DNA from: JADGNZ01 sp035995985
Lineage (GTDB): Bacteria > Acidobacteriota > Thermoanaerobaculia > Gp7-AA8
DNA: 45,810 bases
NCBI GenBank assembly: GCA_035995985.1
Contig: DASYJY010000238.1
Span: forward strand, 1 to 45,810
Reading direction: 5' to 3'
The notes under the pieces are model-generated. The model was not told the DNA's origin and did not search any database. It worked only from the letters and a program-made list of their open reading frames with translations. The first letter of the stretch is position 1, and every line of letters begins with the position of its first letter. Of this stretch, positions 32,332 to 40,705 are shown piece by piece. The translations under genes were made by a program, and so were the position numbers.

Positions 32332-35304
32332 TTGAAGCGAACGATCGCTCTACTGTTCTTCGTCTCCATCCTCTTCGCGCCGAGCGCGTTTCCGTTCGGC
32401 CAGAACAAGATCGTCTACGACAAGTTCCATTGGAACATCTACCACGCCACGCATTTTGACATCTATTTTTATGATGAAGAAAAGCCCGCGCTGGAGAAAG
32501 TCGTCGACATGGCCGAAAGCGCCTACGACGATCTTTCGCGCAAGTTCAATTTCCAGATCTCGAAAAAGATCCCGATCATCTATTACGCCACGCATTCGGC
32601 GTTCGAGCAGACCAATGTCGATCTGAATTTCATCCCGGAAGGTGTCGGCGCGTTCGCCGAACCGACGCGCAACCGGATGGTCATTCCGATCGACACGACG
32701 GACGAGAAGCTGTTGCAGCTCATCCAGCACGAGCTCACGCACATCTTCGAGTACGAAATCCTCTTTCAGGGGAAACTCGGCAAAGAGGTCACGTCCAATC
32801 CGCCCACGTGGCTGATGGAGGGGCTGGCCTCGTTCATGGGCAATGACGAGGACTCGAAGGACCGGATGGTCCTGCGCGACGCCGTCGTCAATGACCAGGT
32901 GCCGGCCATCTCGCACGCGCAGGGCGGCGGCTATTTCGCCTATCGCTTCGGTCACGCCGTCTTCCAGTACATCCAGCAAAAGTATGGATGGGAGGGGCTG
33001 CGCGATTTCATTTACGAATACCGAAACACGCTCGGAAACTCAGTCGATAAAGCGCTCAAGCGTGCATTCGATGTGAAGCCGGACGAGTTTGACTCGCAGT
33101 TCCGTACCTGGCTCCGCAAGCAGTATCTGCCCGCTCTGGTCGCGAAAGGCGAGCCTCAGGAGTACGGCGATCCGTTCAAGATCGCCGAGAATGTGGCCAG
33201 CGAAGACATTTCGCCGGTGCCATCGCCGTCCGGCGATCTGCTCGCTTCGTTTGCGACGTACAAAGAGGACGTGGACGTCATCCTCTACAACATTCCTGAA
33301 CGGCGCCTGCTGCGCAACCTGACAAGCGGTTACACTTCGAAATACGAGTACGCGATCGCCCAGATGTTCACGATCGGGCCGGTCATGGGACGCGACCTCG
33401 CCTTCGCGCCGAGCGGCGATCAGATCGCGCTCTTCGCCAAAAAAGAACGCGGGCGCAATCTCCTGTTGATCAATGCGCTCAGCGGCGCCATCGAGCACTC
33501 GGTGAAGATGGACCTGGAGCAGCAACTAGCACCGGCGTACTCGCCGAACGGGAAGACGATCGCCTTCGCCGCCTTCAAGGGCAATGTTCCCGATATTTAC
33601 ACCTACGACATTGAAAGCGGCGCGATTACCAATGTCACCAACGACAAGTTCTTCGACGGCGCGCCTGTCTTTTCGCCCGACGGCAAGTGGCTGATCTATT
33701 CGTCCGTCGTCAATGGATACGCGAAGCTCTTCAAATTGAATCTCGCCAATTACACGGAGCGTTACCAGATCACGACTGGAGACTGGAACGATATTGACGC
33801 CTGGTTCTCTCCCGACGGGAAGCGCATTTTCTTCGCGTCGGATAAACAGACCGGCCGCAATATCGAGCAGGCCGCGCAGATCCTGCAGAATGCTGAGAAT
33901 AAAGCGAAACCTGACGGCGCGACGCCTCCCGTCGATCTCACGAAGTACGCTGCCTACAACATCTACTCGCTGAATCTCGATAGCGGCGACCTGCTCCAGT
34001 ACACCGACGTCGTCGGCGGTTGTTTCACGCCGGTCGTCTTCACCGGATCTAACAATCGCGAGCGGATGGTGTACGCGTCGTACTACAAACGGCACTGGCG
34101 CTTGTACTCGACGACGACCGACAAGCCGCTCCACGCCGCCGAAAAGACCACGCTGCCCTCTGCTCCGCTGCAGGCTTCAGCGCGCACGATGTTTCAGCCG
34201 CCGGTCGAGGTGACCATCGATCCCGAAAAGATCGAAAAGCCGAGCGGATTCAAGATGTTCATCGACGACGTCGAGGTCAACGCCGGCGTGACGTCGGAGA
34301 ACCTGCTGGTCTCGCGTTCGGTCATCTACATGAGCGACATGCTCGGCGACCGCCGTTTCATCGCCTCGCTCGATTCCGTTTCGTCATTCTCGAATTTCGA
34401 CTTCCTCTATCTCGATCTTCACAACCGGACGAATTGGGGTGTCCGCGTTTTCGACAGCCGCGCGTTTTACTCGACGATCAACCAGAACAACAGCGGTGGC
34501 GACTTCACCATCGATCGTCACCAGATCTACCGTGAGACCGGCGCGGTGGCGATCCTCAGCCATCCGTTCGATCGCTATCACCGCGTCGATCTTGGCGCCG
34601 GCTTCGAGGCACGCGACGTCAACTACCCGTTTCTCGACAACGCGAACAATCTTTTCTTCGTCGGCCGGCGCGATAGCTTCCCGCTCATTTCGGCGAATTT
34701 CGGCGGCGACACGACCAGCTTCAAGGAGTTCGGTCCGATCTCAGGGCACCGCTATGACATCGGCACTCTGTTTGCGCCCAATATCCACCGCAGCTCCACG
34801 AATGCCATCGGCGGCAGCGGCGGCTCGATTCTGACGAATGACTACACGCTCGACGCCCGCCAGTACCTACCGATCTCGTCGCGCGCGCTCCTGGCAACGC
34901 GGCTATTCGTCGGCTATTCGCGGGGCGATTTCCCGAATTTCTATTACTTCGGCGGGCTGAATACCGTACGCGGCTACGATTTCCGCTCCATCATCGGGAC
35001 GCAGGCCGCGTATGCGAATGTCGAGCTGCGCTTCCCGCTCATCGACGTTCTTGCGACACCGATCATTGCGTTTACCGGTATACGCGCCAATCTCTTTTTC
35101 GACATCGGCGGCGCAAAGCTCCCGGGCCAGAAATACACGTTCCTGAAGGATCGCCGCTTGGTCAATGGCGTGGCGGCAGTCGGCTACGGCGTCTCGTTCA
35201 ACATGCTCGGCCTTGAGCTGCATTGGGATTTCGCGAAACGCACCGACCTCCGCAACGTCTACGGCAAGTTCCGGACGGAGTTCTGGATCGGCGAGGTGTT
35301 CTAG
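32332..35304 (+). CDS. outer-membrane fusion: MA-clan protease, PD40-type propeller and BamA-like barrel
   Basis: A 990-aa precursor with a signal peptide (about 1-23). Residues 30-290 form a gluzincin-type peptidase with H133-E134-L-T-H137 and the third ligand E163 (WLMEGLASF). Residues 300-610 carry repeated TolB/PD40-like blades (APAYSPNGKTIAFAA, APVFSPDGKWLIYSS, AWFSPDGKRIFFAS). The last 300 residues resemble a BamA/Omp85 barrel (YYFGGLNTVRGYDFRS at about 869-884) and end in F, as many outer-membrane proteins do. The start is a TTG (32332) with GGAGG 5 nt upstream. It may be an outer-membrane protein with an attached periplasmic protease. Confidence 0.88.
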   Translation: MKRTIALLFFVSILFAPSAFPFGQNKIVYDKFHWNIYHATHFDIYFYDEEKPALEKVVDMAESAYDDLSRKFNFQISKKIPIIYYATHSAFEQTNVDLNFIPEGVGAFAEPTRNRMVIPIDTTDEKLLQLIQHELTHIFEYEILFQGKLGKEVTSNPPTWLMEGLASFMGNDEDSKDRMVLRDAVVNDQVPAISHAQGGGYFAYRFGHAVFQYIQQKYGWEGLRDFIYEYRNTLGNSVDKALKRAFDVKPDEFDSQFRTWLRKQYLPALVAKGEPQEYGDPFKIAENVASEDISPVPSPSGDLLASFATYKEDVDVILYNIPERRLLRNLTSGYTSKYEYAIAQMFTIGPVMGRDLAFAPSGDQIALFAKKERGRNLLLINALSGAIEHSVKMDLEQQLAPAYSPNGKTIAFAAFKGNVPDIYTYDIESGAITNVTNDKFFDGAPVFSPDGKWLIYSSVVNGYAKLFKLNLANYTERYQITTGDWNDIDAWFSPDGKRIFFASDKQTGRNIEQAAQILQNAENKAKPDGATPPVDLTKYAAYNIYSLNLDSGDLLQYTDVVGGCFTPVVFTGSNNRERMVYASYYKRHWRLYSTTTDKPLHAAEKTTLPSAPLQASARTMFQPPVEVTIDPEKIEKPSGFKMFIDDVEVNAGVTSENLLVSRSVIYMSDMLGDRRFIASLDSVSSFSNFDFLYLDLHNRTNWGVRVFDSRAFYSTINQNNSGGDFTIDRHQIYRETGAVAILSHPFDRYHRVDLGAGFEARDVNYPFLDNANNLFFVGRRDSFPLISANFGGDTTSFKEFGPISGHRYDIGTLFAPNIHRSSTNAIGGSGGSILTNDYTLDARQYLPISSRALLATRLFVGYSRGDFPNFYYFGGLNTVRGYDFRSIIGTQAAYANVELRFPLIDVLATPIIAFTGIRANLFFDIGGAKLPGQKYTFLKDRRLVNGVAAVGYGVSFNMLGLELHWDFAKRTDLRNVYGKFRTEFWIGEVF

Positions 35305-35387
35305 GCCGGCACGGCCGGCGGCGTTGGTTGCCCATGGCTCGGCCGCCATTGCGTTTTCGAAGATTGTGGCTGGTAGGTTGAGAGGCA

Positions 35388-35416
35388 CAGGCGGCGCCGA
35401 TTCACGGCGCCGCCTG
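35388..35416. terminator. bidirectional hairpin between convergent genes
   Basis: A perfect 12-bp GC-rich stem (35388-35399 with 35405-35416) has a 5-nt loop, ATTCA. It is placed between the convergent ends of the protease-barrel and YeaQ-like genes. There is no strong T-tract on either side. Its position and symmetry suggest termination in both directions. Confidence 0.7.
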
Positions 35417-35433
35417 AAGATCGGCCGGCCGGC

Positions 35434-35685
35434 TCAGACGACTGCGCGTCTGCCGACGATGAGGCGATAGACAAATAGCAGGACGATGGCGCCGATGATC
35501 GAGCCGATCCATCCCGCGCTCTGTTCGTTGTGACCGAGCATCGAGGCGAGGAAGCCGCCTACGAAGGAACCGGCGATGCCGAGAAGGATCGTCACGATCC
35601 AGCCGCCCGGGTCGCGTCCCGGCATGAGGAACTTGGCGATCGCACCAACGACAAGACCGAATAGAAGCCATCCAATGATGTTCAT
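35434..35685 (-). CDS. GlsB/YeaQ/YmgE family membrane protein (second paralogue)
   Basis: An 83-aa protein with three glycine-rich membrane segments (GWLLFGLVVGAIAKFLMPG, WIVTILLGIAGSFVGGFL, WIGSIIGAIVLLFVYRL), the typical pattern of this stress-associated family. The start at 35685 is chosen for the strong ribosome site GGAGGAG about 6 nt upstream; a longer frame to 35769 lacks one. It is divergent from the histidine kinase gene. It shares the family but little sequence with the paralogue at 25692, so the two may serve different conditions. Confidence 0.92.
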   Translation of the reverse strand: MNIIGWLLFGLVVGAIAKFLMPGRDPGGWIVTILLGIAGSFVGGFLASMLGHNEQSAGWIGSIIGAIVLLFVYRLIVGRRAVV

Positions 35686-35799
35686 TTTTCTCCTCCAGGT
35701 TCGGCAGCCGAGTGGCTGACACTCAACCATTGAGCAACTCGGGTGCCACTGACGGGCCGAACCGCACAAAAACGACAGACGCGGCCCTTACAATGCGCC

Positions 35800-37578
35800 G
35801 TGCCTTTTCACTTCCGGCTGGCCGCAGTTCCGTGGGCCGTGATGTGTCTGCTGCTCGTCGTGCTTGCGGCGGTGATTCTGCGGCGGCAGCGCGCCTCACG
35901 CGTGGCCCGGCTTTTCTGCCTGATGTTGTTTCTCGTGGCCGGCTGGTTCCTCGGGTTTGCCGCAATGTTCGCGACGGCGTCGCCGACGCTCGCAGCGATG
36001 TTCGGACGGCTTGCGATTGCCTCGGTCGCATTTCTGCCGGCGGCGGTTTATGACTTCACCGCGACCTCGATCCGCAGCTACGTCCGCCATCGTGCGATCG
36101 TGCTCATCGCCTGGTTCGCGGCCACGCTCTTCGCGTTCCTCATCCTCGCGACCGACTTCATCCTCGCGGGGACGCGGCAGTTTTCGTGGGGCGGCTATCC
36201 GCGTGCCGGCGCGGGCTTCCCGCTTTTCCTCCTTTACTTCGCGGTCGTGCTGTCGTTGCAGATGTTCGAGTACATGGCCGAGTACCGCCAGACGAGCGAT
36301 GAGACGCGCCGGCGGCGCATCCTCAACCTGATGGCCAGCTTCGCCATCGTCTATCTGTCCGTGGTCGACTTCGTGCCGATGTTTGGCGTCGATCACCGGC
36401 CGGTCGGATACGTGCCGGTCTTCGCGTTCGTCCTCTTCGCCTGGCGATCGATTCGCAGCCATCGCTTTCAGGCCATCACCGCTGCGCGGGCGGCCAGCGA
36501 GATCCTCGACACGATGGCCGATGCGCTCTTCGTCATCGACGCCGAGGCCAGGGTGCGCGTCATCAACGACGCGGTGCACACGATCTTCGGCTACACGGAA
36601 TCCGAAATCCTCGGCAAGACCATCGACACGCTCGAATACGTCGACCTCGAGGCCAGCATCTCGCGGACATTGCGCGACATGCTGCGGCGCGCGCCGATCC
36701 GGGACGAAGAGCGCGTCTTTCGCAGGAAGGGCGGCGAGCGGATCGACGTGAGCATCTCCGTTTCGCCGCTGCACGAGCGCGACATGGAAGGGGGCGCGGT
36801 GCTGATCGCGCGCGACATCCGCGGACGCAAACGCGCCGAGGAGGAGCTCCGCGCGTTCACCGTCAAGTTGCAGCAGAGCAATCGCGAGCTCGAAGATTTC
36901 GCGTATGTCGCGTCCCACGATCTGCAGGAGCCGCTGCGAAAGATCCAGGCGTTCGGCGATCGGCTCAAGGCGCGCTATGCCGAGGCGCTGACGAACGAAG
37001 GCATCGATTACCTCAACCGGATGCAGAGCGCCGCCGGACGGATGCAGTCGCTGATCAACGACCTGCTCGTCTTCTCGCGCATCACCACGAAAGCGCAGCC
37101 GTTCGCGCCGGTCGACCTGGGTGTCATCGCGCGCGAAGTCGTTCACGATCTCGAAGCGCGCATTCATCAGAGCGGCGGCGAAGTCGTGGTCGGCGAGTTG
37201 CCGCCGCTCGATGCCGACGCGCTGCAGATGCGCCAGCTCTTTCAGAACCTCGTCGGCAACGGACTGAAGTTTCACAAGCCGGATGTGCCGCCGCGCGTCG
37301 AGGTGGCGGGGAACGCTGTGAATGGACACATTCAGATCGTCGTATCCGACAACGGCATCGGATTCGACGAAAAATACGCCGACCGAATCTTCACGATGTT
37401 CGAGCGCCTGCACGGCCGCGCCGCGTACGAAGGCACAGGCATTGGGCTCGCAATCTGCCGCAAGATCGCGCAACGCCACGGCGGCGACATTCGCGCCCAC
37501 AGCTCGCCGGGAGAAGGGTCGCGGTTTGTCGTGACATTGCCCGTTCGGCACGACAGTGGAGTGACGAGTAGCCGTTAG
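35800..37578 (+). CDS. membrane-bound PAS sensor histidine kinase
   Basis: A protein of about 592 aa. The first 220 residues hold about seven hydrophobic helices, possibly a 7TM-type sensor. A PAS domain follows at about 236-350, ending in a GRKRAEEEL linker. The HisKA domain has H373 in ASHDLQEPLRK. The ATPase domain has QNLVGNGLKF (N box), DNGIGFD (G1) and GTGIGLAICRKI (G2). It is a cyanobacterial-phytochrome-like kinase class by these motifs. No response regulator is adjacent, so its partner is unknown. Start: a GTG at 35800, 5 nt after TACAAT (35789-35794), or a GTG at 35743; neither has a ribosome site. Confidence 0.88.
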   Translation: MPFHFRLAAVPWAVMCLLLVVLAAVILRRQRASRVARLFCLMLFLVAGWFLGFAAMFATASPTLAAMFGRLAIASVAFLPAAVYDFTATSIRSYVRHRAIVLIAWFAATLFAFLILATDFILAGTRQFSWGGYPRAGAGFPLFLLYFAVVLSLQMFEYMAEYRQTSDETRRRRILNLMASFAIVYLSVVDFVPMFGVDHRPVGYVPVFAFVLFAWRSIRSHRFQAITAARAASEILDTMADALFVIDAEARVRVINDAVHTIFGYTESEILGKTIDTLEYVDLEASISRTLRDMLRRAPIRDEERVFRRKGGERIDVSISVSPLHERDMEGGAVLIARDIRGRKRAEEELRAFTVKLQQSNRELEDFAYVASHDLQEPLRKIQAFGDRLKARYAEALTNEGIDYLNRMQSAAGRMQSLINDLLVFSRITTKAQPFAPVDLGVIAREVVHDLEARIHQSGGEVVVGELPPLDADALQMRQLFQNLVGNGLKFHKPDVPPRVEVAGNAVNGHIQIVVSDNGIGFDEKYADRIFTMFERLHGRAAYEGTGIGLAICRKIAQRHGGDIRAHSSPGEGSRFVVTLPVRHDSGVTSSR

Positions 37579-37634
37579 CGAAACGGGGCGGGCGAGACAG
37601 CGCACCTAGGGCGAAGTTCGCTACCGTGTAACCA

Positions 37635-38729
37635 ATGCCGCCAACCCTGATCCAGTTCGTCCTCTACTTCCTCCGCCTCGGCGCGCTCGGCTTCGGCGGA
37701 CCGGTGGCGTTGACGAATGCACTCCGCCGCGATCTCGTCGAGAGGCGCGGCTGGTTGACTGCCGAGGAGTACGAGAACGGACTCGCCCTCGCCGCGGCGT
37801 GTCCCGGACCGCTGGCGTACCAGCTTGGCATCTACTGCGGCTACATCCGTTTCGGCATCGCCGGCGGACTCGCGGTGGCCATCGCCTTCGGACTGCCTCC
37901 GTTCGTGATCGTGACGATCGCGGCCTGGCTCTACGTCCGTTTCGCTGCCGACTGGCACCTGCGCGCGTTGTTCTACGGCATCGCGCCGGCGATCGTCGCC
38001 CTCATCGTCAACGCCTGCTGGAACCTCGGCCGCCGCACGCTTCGCGCCGACCGCATCGCGTGGATCTTCGCCATCGTCGCCTGCGCGATCACCGTCATCG
38101 TGCAGCGAGAGCTCGCGCTGATGTTCGTCGCCGCCGGTTTGCTGGGAGCGCTCGTCTTCGTGCCCGCAAGCGTCCGTCCCGCGAACGCGTTCGTGCTGAT
38201 TCCGAGCGCGAAACTCTTTCTGTTCTTTTTCAAAACCGGCCTGCTCGTCTTCGGCAGCGGACTGGTGATCGTGCCGTTTCTGAAGACACAGGTCGTCGAT
38301 CAATATCACTGGCTGAGCAATCAACAGTTCCTTGACTCCGTCGCCATCGGGATGATCTCGCCCGGTCCGGTGGTGATCACGGCCACGTTCGTCGGCTACC
38401 TCCTCAACGGCTTCGCCGGCGCCGCCGCTGCGACCGTCGGCATCTTCTCGCCGCCGATCCTTTTCACCGTGATCGCGACGCCGATCCTGCTGCGCTTCCA
38501 CAAGAACCCGCGCCTGGCCGGCTTTATCCGCGGCGTCGGCGTGACGGTGGTGGGCGTATTGGTTGGGACCTCGTACCTGATCGCGAAAGAAGCGATCGGC
38601 GATTGGCTGACGATGTCGATCGCCATCGCCAGTCTGGCCATCATCACGATGTGGAAGAGGATTCCTGAGCCGATGATCATCGCCGCAGCGGGAGCAATCG
38701 GACTGTTCGCGTACCGGCTGATGCGCTGA
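37635..38729 (+). CDS. chromate ion transporter family protein
   Basis: A 364-aa protein with two homologous CHR domains of about five to six helices each. The first opens FLRLGALGFGGPVALTNALRRDLV and contains ALAAACPGPLAYQLG. The second has FFKTGLLVFGSGLVIVPFL and SVAIGMISPGPVVITATFVG. Such proteins export chromate in exchange for sulfate or act on similar oxyanions; chromate resistance is not shown here. The stop is 2 bp from the end of the convergent gene, so no terminator fits between them. Confidence 0.92.
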   Translation: MPPTLIQFVLYFLRLGALGFGGPVALTNALRRDLVERRGWLTAEEYENGLALAAACPGPLAYQLGIYCGYIRFGIAGGLAVAIAFGLPPFVIVTIAAWLYVRFAADWHLRALFYGIAPAIVALIVNACWNLGRRTLRADRIAWIFAIVACAITVIVQRELALMFVAAGLLGALVFVPASVRPANAFVLIPSAKLFLFFFKTGLLVFGSGLVIVPFLKTQVVDQYHWLSNQQFLDSVAIGMISPGPVVITATFVGYLLNGFAGAAAATVGIFSPPILFTVIATPILLRFHKNPRLAGFIRGVGVTVVGVLVGTSYLIAKEAIGDWLTMSIAIASLAIITMWKRIPEPMIIAAAGAIGLFAYRLMR

Positions 38730-38731
38730 AT

Positions 38732-40705
38732 TCAGAAGATGGTTTTGCCGAGCAACACGACTCTCGCGCCGCGCTCTTTCGCGCGCGCCACCATGTCCGC
38801 CGTTCCGCCCGGACCGTCGCCGCTTTTCCCGTCCCAAAGCGCGACCAGGGTCATGTTGCTGCCGCCATGCGCCATGGCGCGGCCGAGCATCCAGAGGTTT
38901 GCGCGCTCCCACACTTTGTACGACGGCCCCTTTTCGAAGAGCCAGTCCGGAAGCTCTTCCTGCTCCTGCAGAATGCGCCGCGTCGGATCGTCGACGAGTT
39001 GATCGAAGCGATCGCGCCAATCGCCCTGCGACGGTTCGACCGATCTTCGCGCGTACTGGTCGGGCGGCAGCGCGAGGTAGATTTCGGTGGGGATGCCGCG
39101 GCGCCGCAGTGCCTCGTGGAAGAGGATGTCGCCGCCGCTGGCCGCGCCGGCCACGCCGATGGCCGTCGGATGTTGTTTGAGGACGCTGTCGATCGCGCTT
39201 TCGATTTCCGCCGAGGCTGCGGCGACTTTCGATTCCGGAAAACGAGGCGCCGTCCGATCCGTTTCGTCAACGCGATGGCCGGTGAAGAGAATGACGTAAG
39301 GCAACGCATCGCTCAATTCGACGCTGGCCTGCTTCATCGCCGCCAGTCCAGCCTCGGCGGCTTCCTGGAAAATGCCGAGACCGCGGAAGATTTCGAGTTG
39401 ATCGCGAACCGCGCCGATCTTGAACGGCGTCAGCGTCGCCGTCTTCTGTTTGTACCGGGCGCTCACAATGGCCGGCTTCATCGCGGAGTAGAACGCGAGA
39501 TCGGCCAGGCTGACCTCAGCCCACTCGCGATCGTCGCCGGTGGCCTCGGCGAGTGCCGCGTCGATCGATATCCGCACAGATCCAGGAAGCAGCGACCGCA
39601 TCTCGGCGAACGGCTCCAGATCGAGCGTCGGTTTGTCATGCAACGCCGCCCAGAGGTCGGGCTGTTTTTCCGCCAGTTGCACCAGCAGCAGCGCGCAGGC
39701 GAGCGCATTCAGTCCCGGATAGAAATTCTTCAAGTCGAGCAGATACGCATCGCGATACGACTCGGCGGCGGTGCAGAGGAGCGGCGACGTCAACGCGGCT
39801 TCCTGACGTTCTTCGACGGTGGCGAGATCACGCCAGGTGGACAGCCACTCACTCTTCGCATTCCGCGCGCGCAACGCGAGCGCCTCGGAACGCGCTTTCT
39901 TCGACGCGAGAGGATGCTGCAAGACGCGATCGAGTGCATTTTCGGCGCGGCCCGGATCGCCGAGGCGCTGATAGATGGTGGAGAGGCAATGGTTCGATTC
40001 GACGTCGCTGGCCTCGGTCGCGCGAATCCGTTCCCAAACCTCCTTCGCGGCCTCGAATGCTCTGGTCTGCAGAAGCGCGCGCCCGAGGAGACGAAGTCCG
40101 GCGATCTCCCACGAAAGTCCGGCGATTTCGGTTGCGAACAACACCAGATCGGCGGTCTTCGAATCGGCGTCGGTCTTCGAACCGAGTACCTCGCGCACTT
40201 TTTCCGAGAAGCGCGGCGGCACCACGATGAACGCTTCCGCGTCCTGCTCGACAAGCCCGGGCAGGAGAGAAAAGACGGGGCTGTCGGTTTCGTTCGCACT
40301 GCGCAACGTCGCGTCGATGGTTCGGATCAGCGTCGGCAGCGACGCCACGGGATCCTTGATGTCGTAAAGGAGATAGCGGTCTGTGAAGAGATCGAACGGG
40401 ATCTTGTCGATCTCGGCGCGAATCAGAATCGTGTGCTTCTTGACCAGCGAGTGACGGATTCCGAGCTCGTAAAAGACATTCGCGTTGTGGATGGAGAGGT
40501 CGGCGATCACGACGTCCGCCGTCAACAGCAGGCGAAACATGTCCGCGCGGATGTTGCCCGATTCGAGGATGTCGAGCGTGGTCGTCTTCGTGACGCCGAA
40601 CGCCTGAAGAGCCGGCGCGATCAGCTGGTCGTGGATGGCGTTGAAGTTCACGTTCGACTTTTCGCCGAACGGACGGACTACGAACGCATTGTTGATCGTG
40701 CTCAC
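38732..40705 (-). CDS. candidate conflict-system protein: NDT/TIR-like domain, TPR (TRAFs-binding-like) and C-terminal SLOG-like domain
   Basis: A 657-aa cytosolic protein read from a GTG at 40705 that overlaps the patatin stop by 4 bp. Residues 1-135 form a Rossmann-like domain with ADVVIADLS and NANVFYELGIRHSL; the E80 of YELG matches the catalytic glutamate of nucleoside 2-deoxyribosyltransferase-like hydrolases. Residues about 195-440 are helical, TPR-like repeats like the TRAFs-binding/DUF4071 region of animal ASK kinases. Residues about 465-657 form a second alpha/beta domain (VILFTGHRVDE, GVAGAASGGDILFHEA, EIYLALPPDQY, TLVALWDG) resembling SLOG-type ligand-binding folds. Domain names are from motif memory. 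With the patatin it suggests a defence pair in which this protein senses a signal or hydrolyses nucleotides. Confidence 0.75.
   Translation of the reverse strand: MSTINNAFVVRPFGEKSNVNFNAIHDQLIAPALQAFGVTKTTTLDILESGNIRADMFRLLLTADVVIADLSIHNANVFYELGIRHSLVKKHTILIRAEIDKIPFDLFTDRYLLYDIKDPVASLPTLIRTIDATLRSANETDSPVFSLLPGLVEQDAEAFIVVPPRFSEKVREVLGSKTDADSKTADLVLFATEIAGLSWEIAGLRLLGRALLQTRAFEAAKEVWERIRATEASDVESNHCLSTIYQRLGDPGRAENALDRVLQHPLASKKARSEALALRARNAKSEWLSTWRDLATVEERQEAALTSPLLCTAAESYRDAYLLDLKNFYPGLNALACALLLVQLAEKQPDLWAALHDKPTLDLEPFAEMRSLLPGSVRISIDAALAEATGDDREWAEVSLADLAFYSAMKPAIVSARYKQKTATLTPFKIGAVRDQLEIFRGLGIFQEAAEAGLAAMKQASVELSDALPYVILFTGHRVDETDRTAPRFPESKVAAASAEIESAIDSVLKQHPTAIGVAGAASGGDILFHEALRRRGIPTEIYLALPPDQYARRSVEPSQGDWRDRFDQLVDDPTRRILQEQEELPDWLFEKGPSYKVWERANLWMLGRAMAHGGSNMTLVALWDGKSGDGPGGTADMVARAKERGARVVLLGKTIF

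Noticed and set aside
35896..37605. Open frame of 569 codons antisense to the histidine kinase
   Set aside because: Shadow of a G+C-rich gene; R/D/E/H-rich composition with no motif, while the plus strand holds complete kinase motifs.
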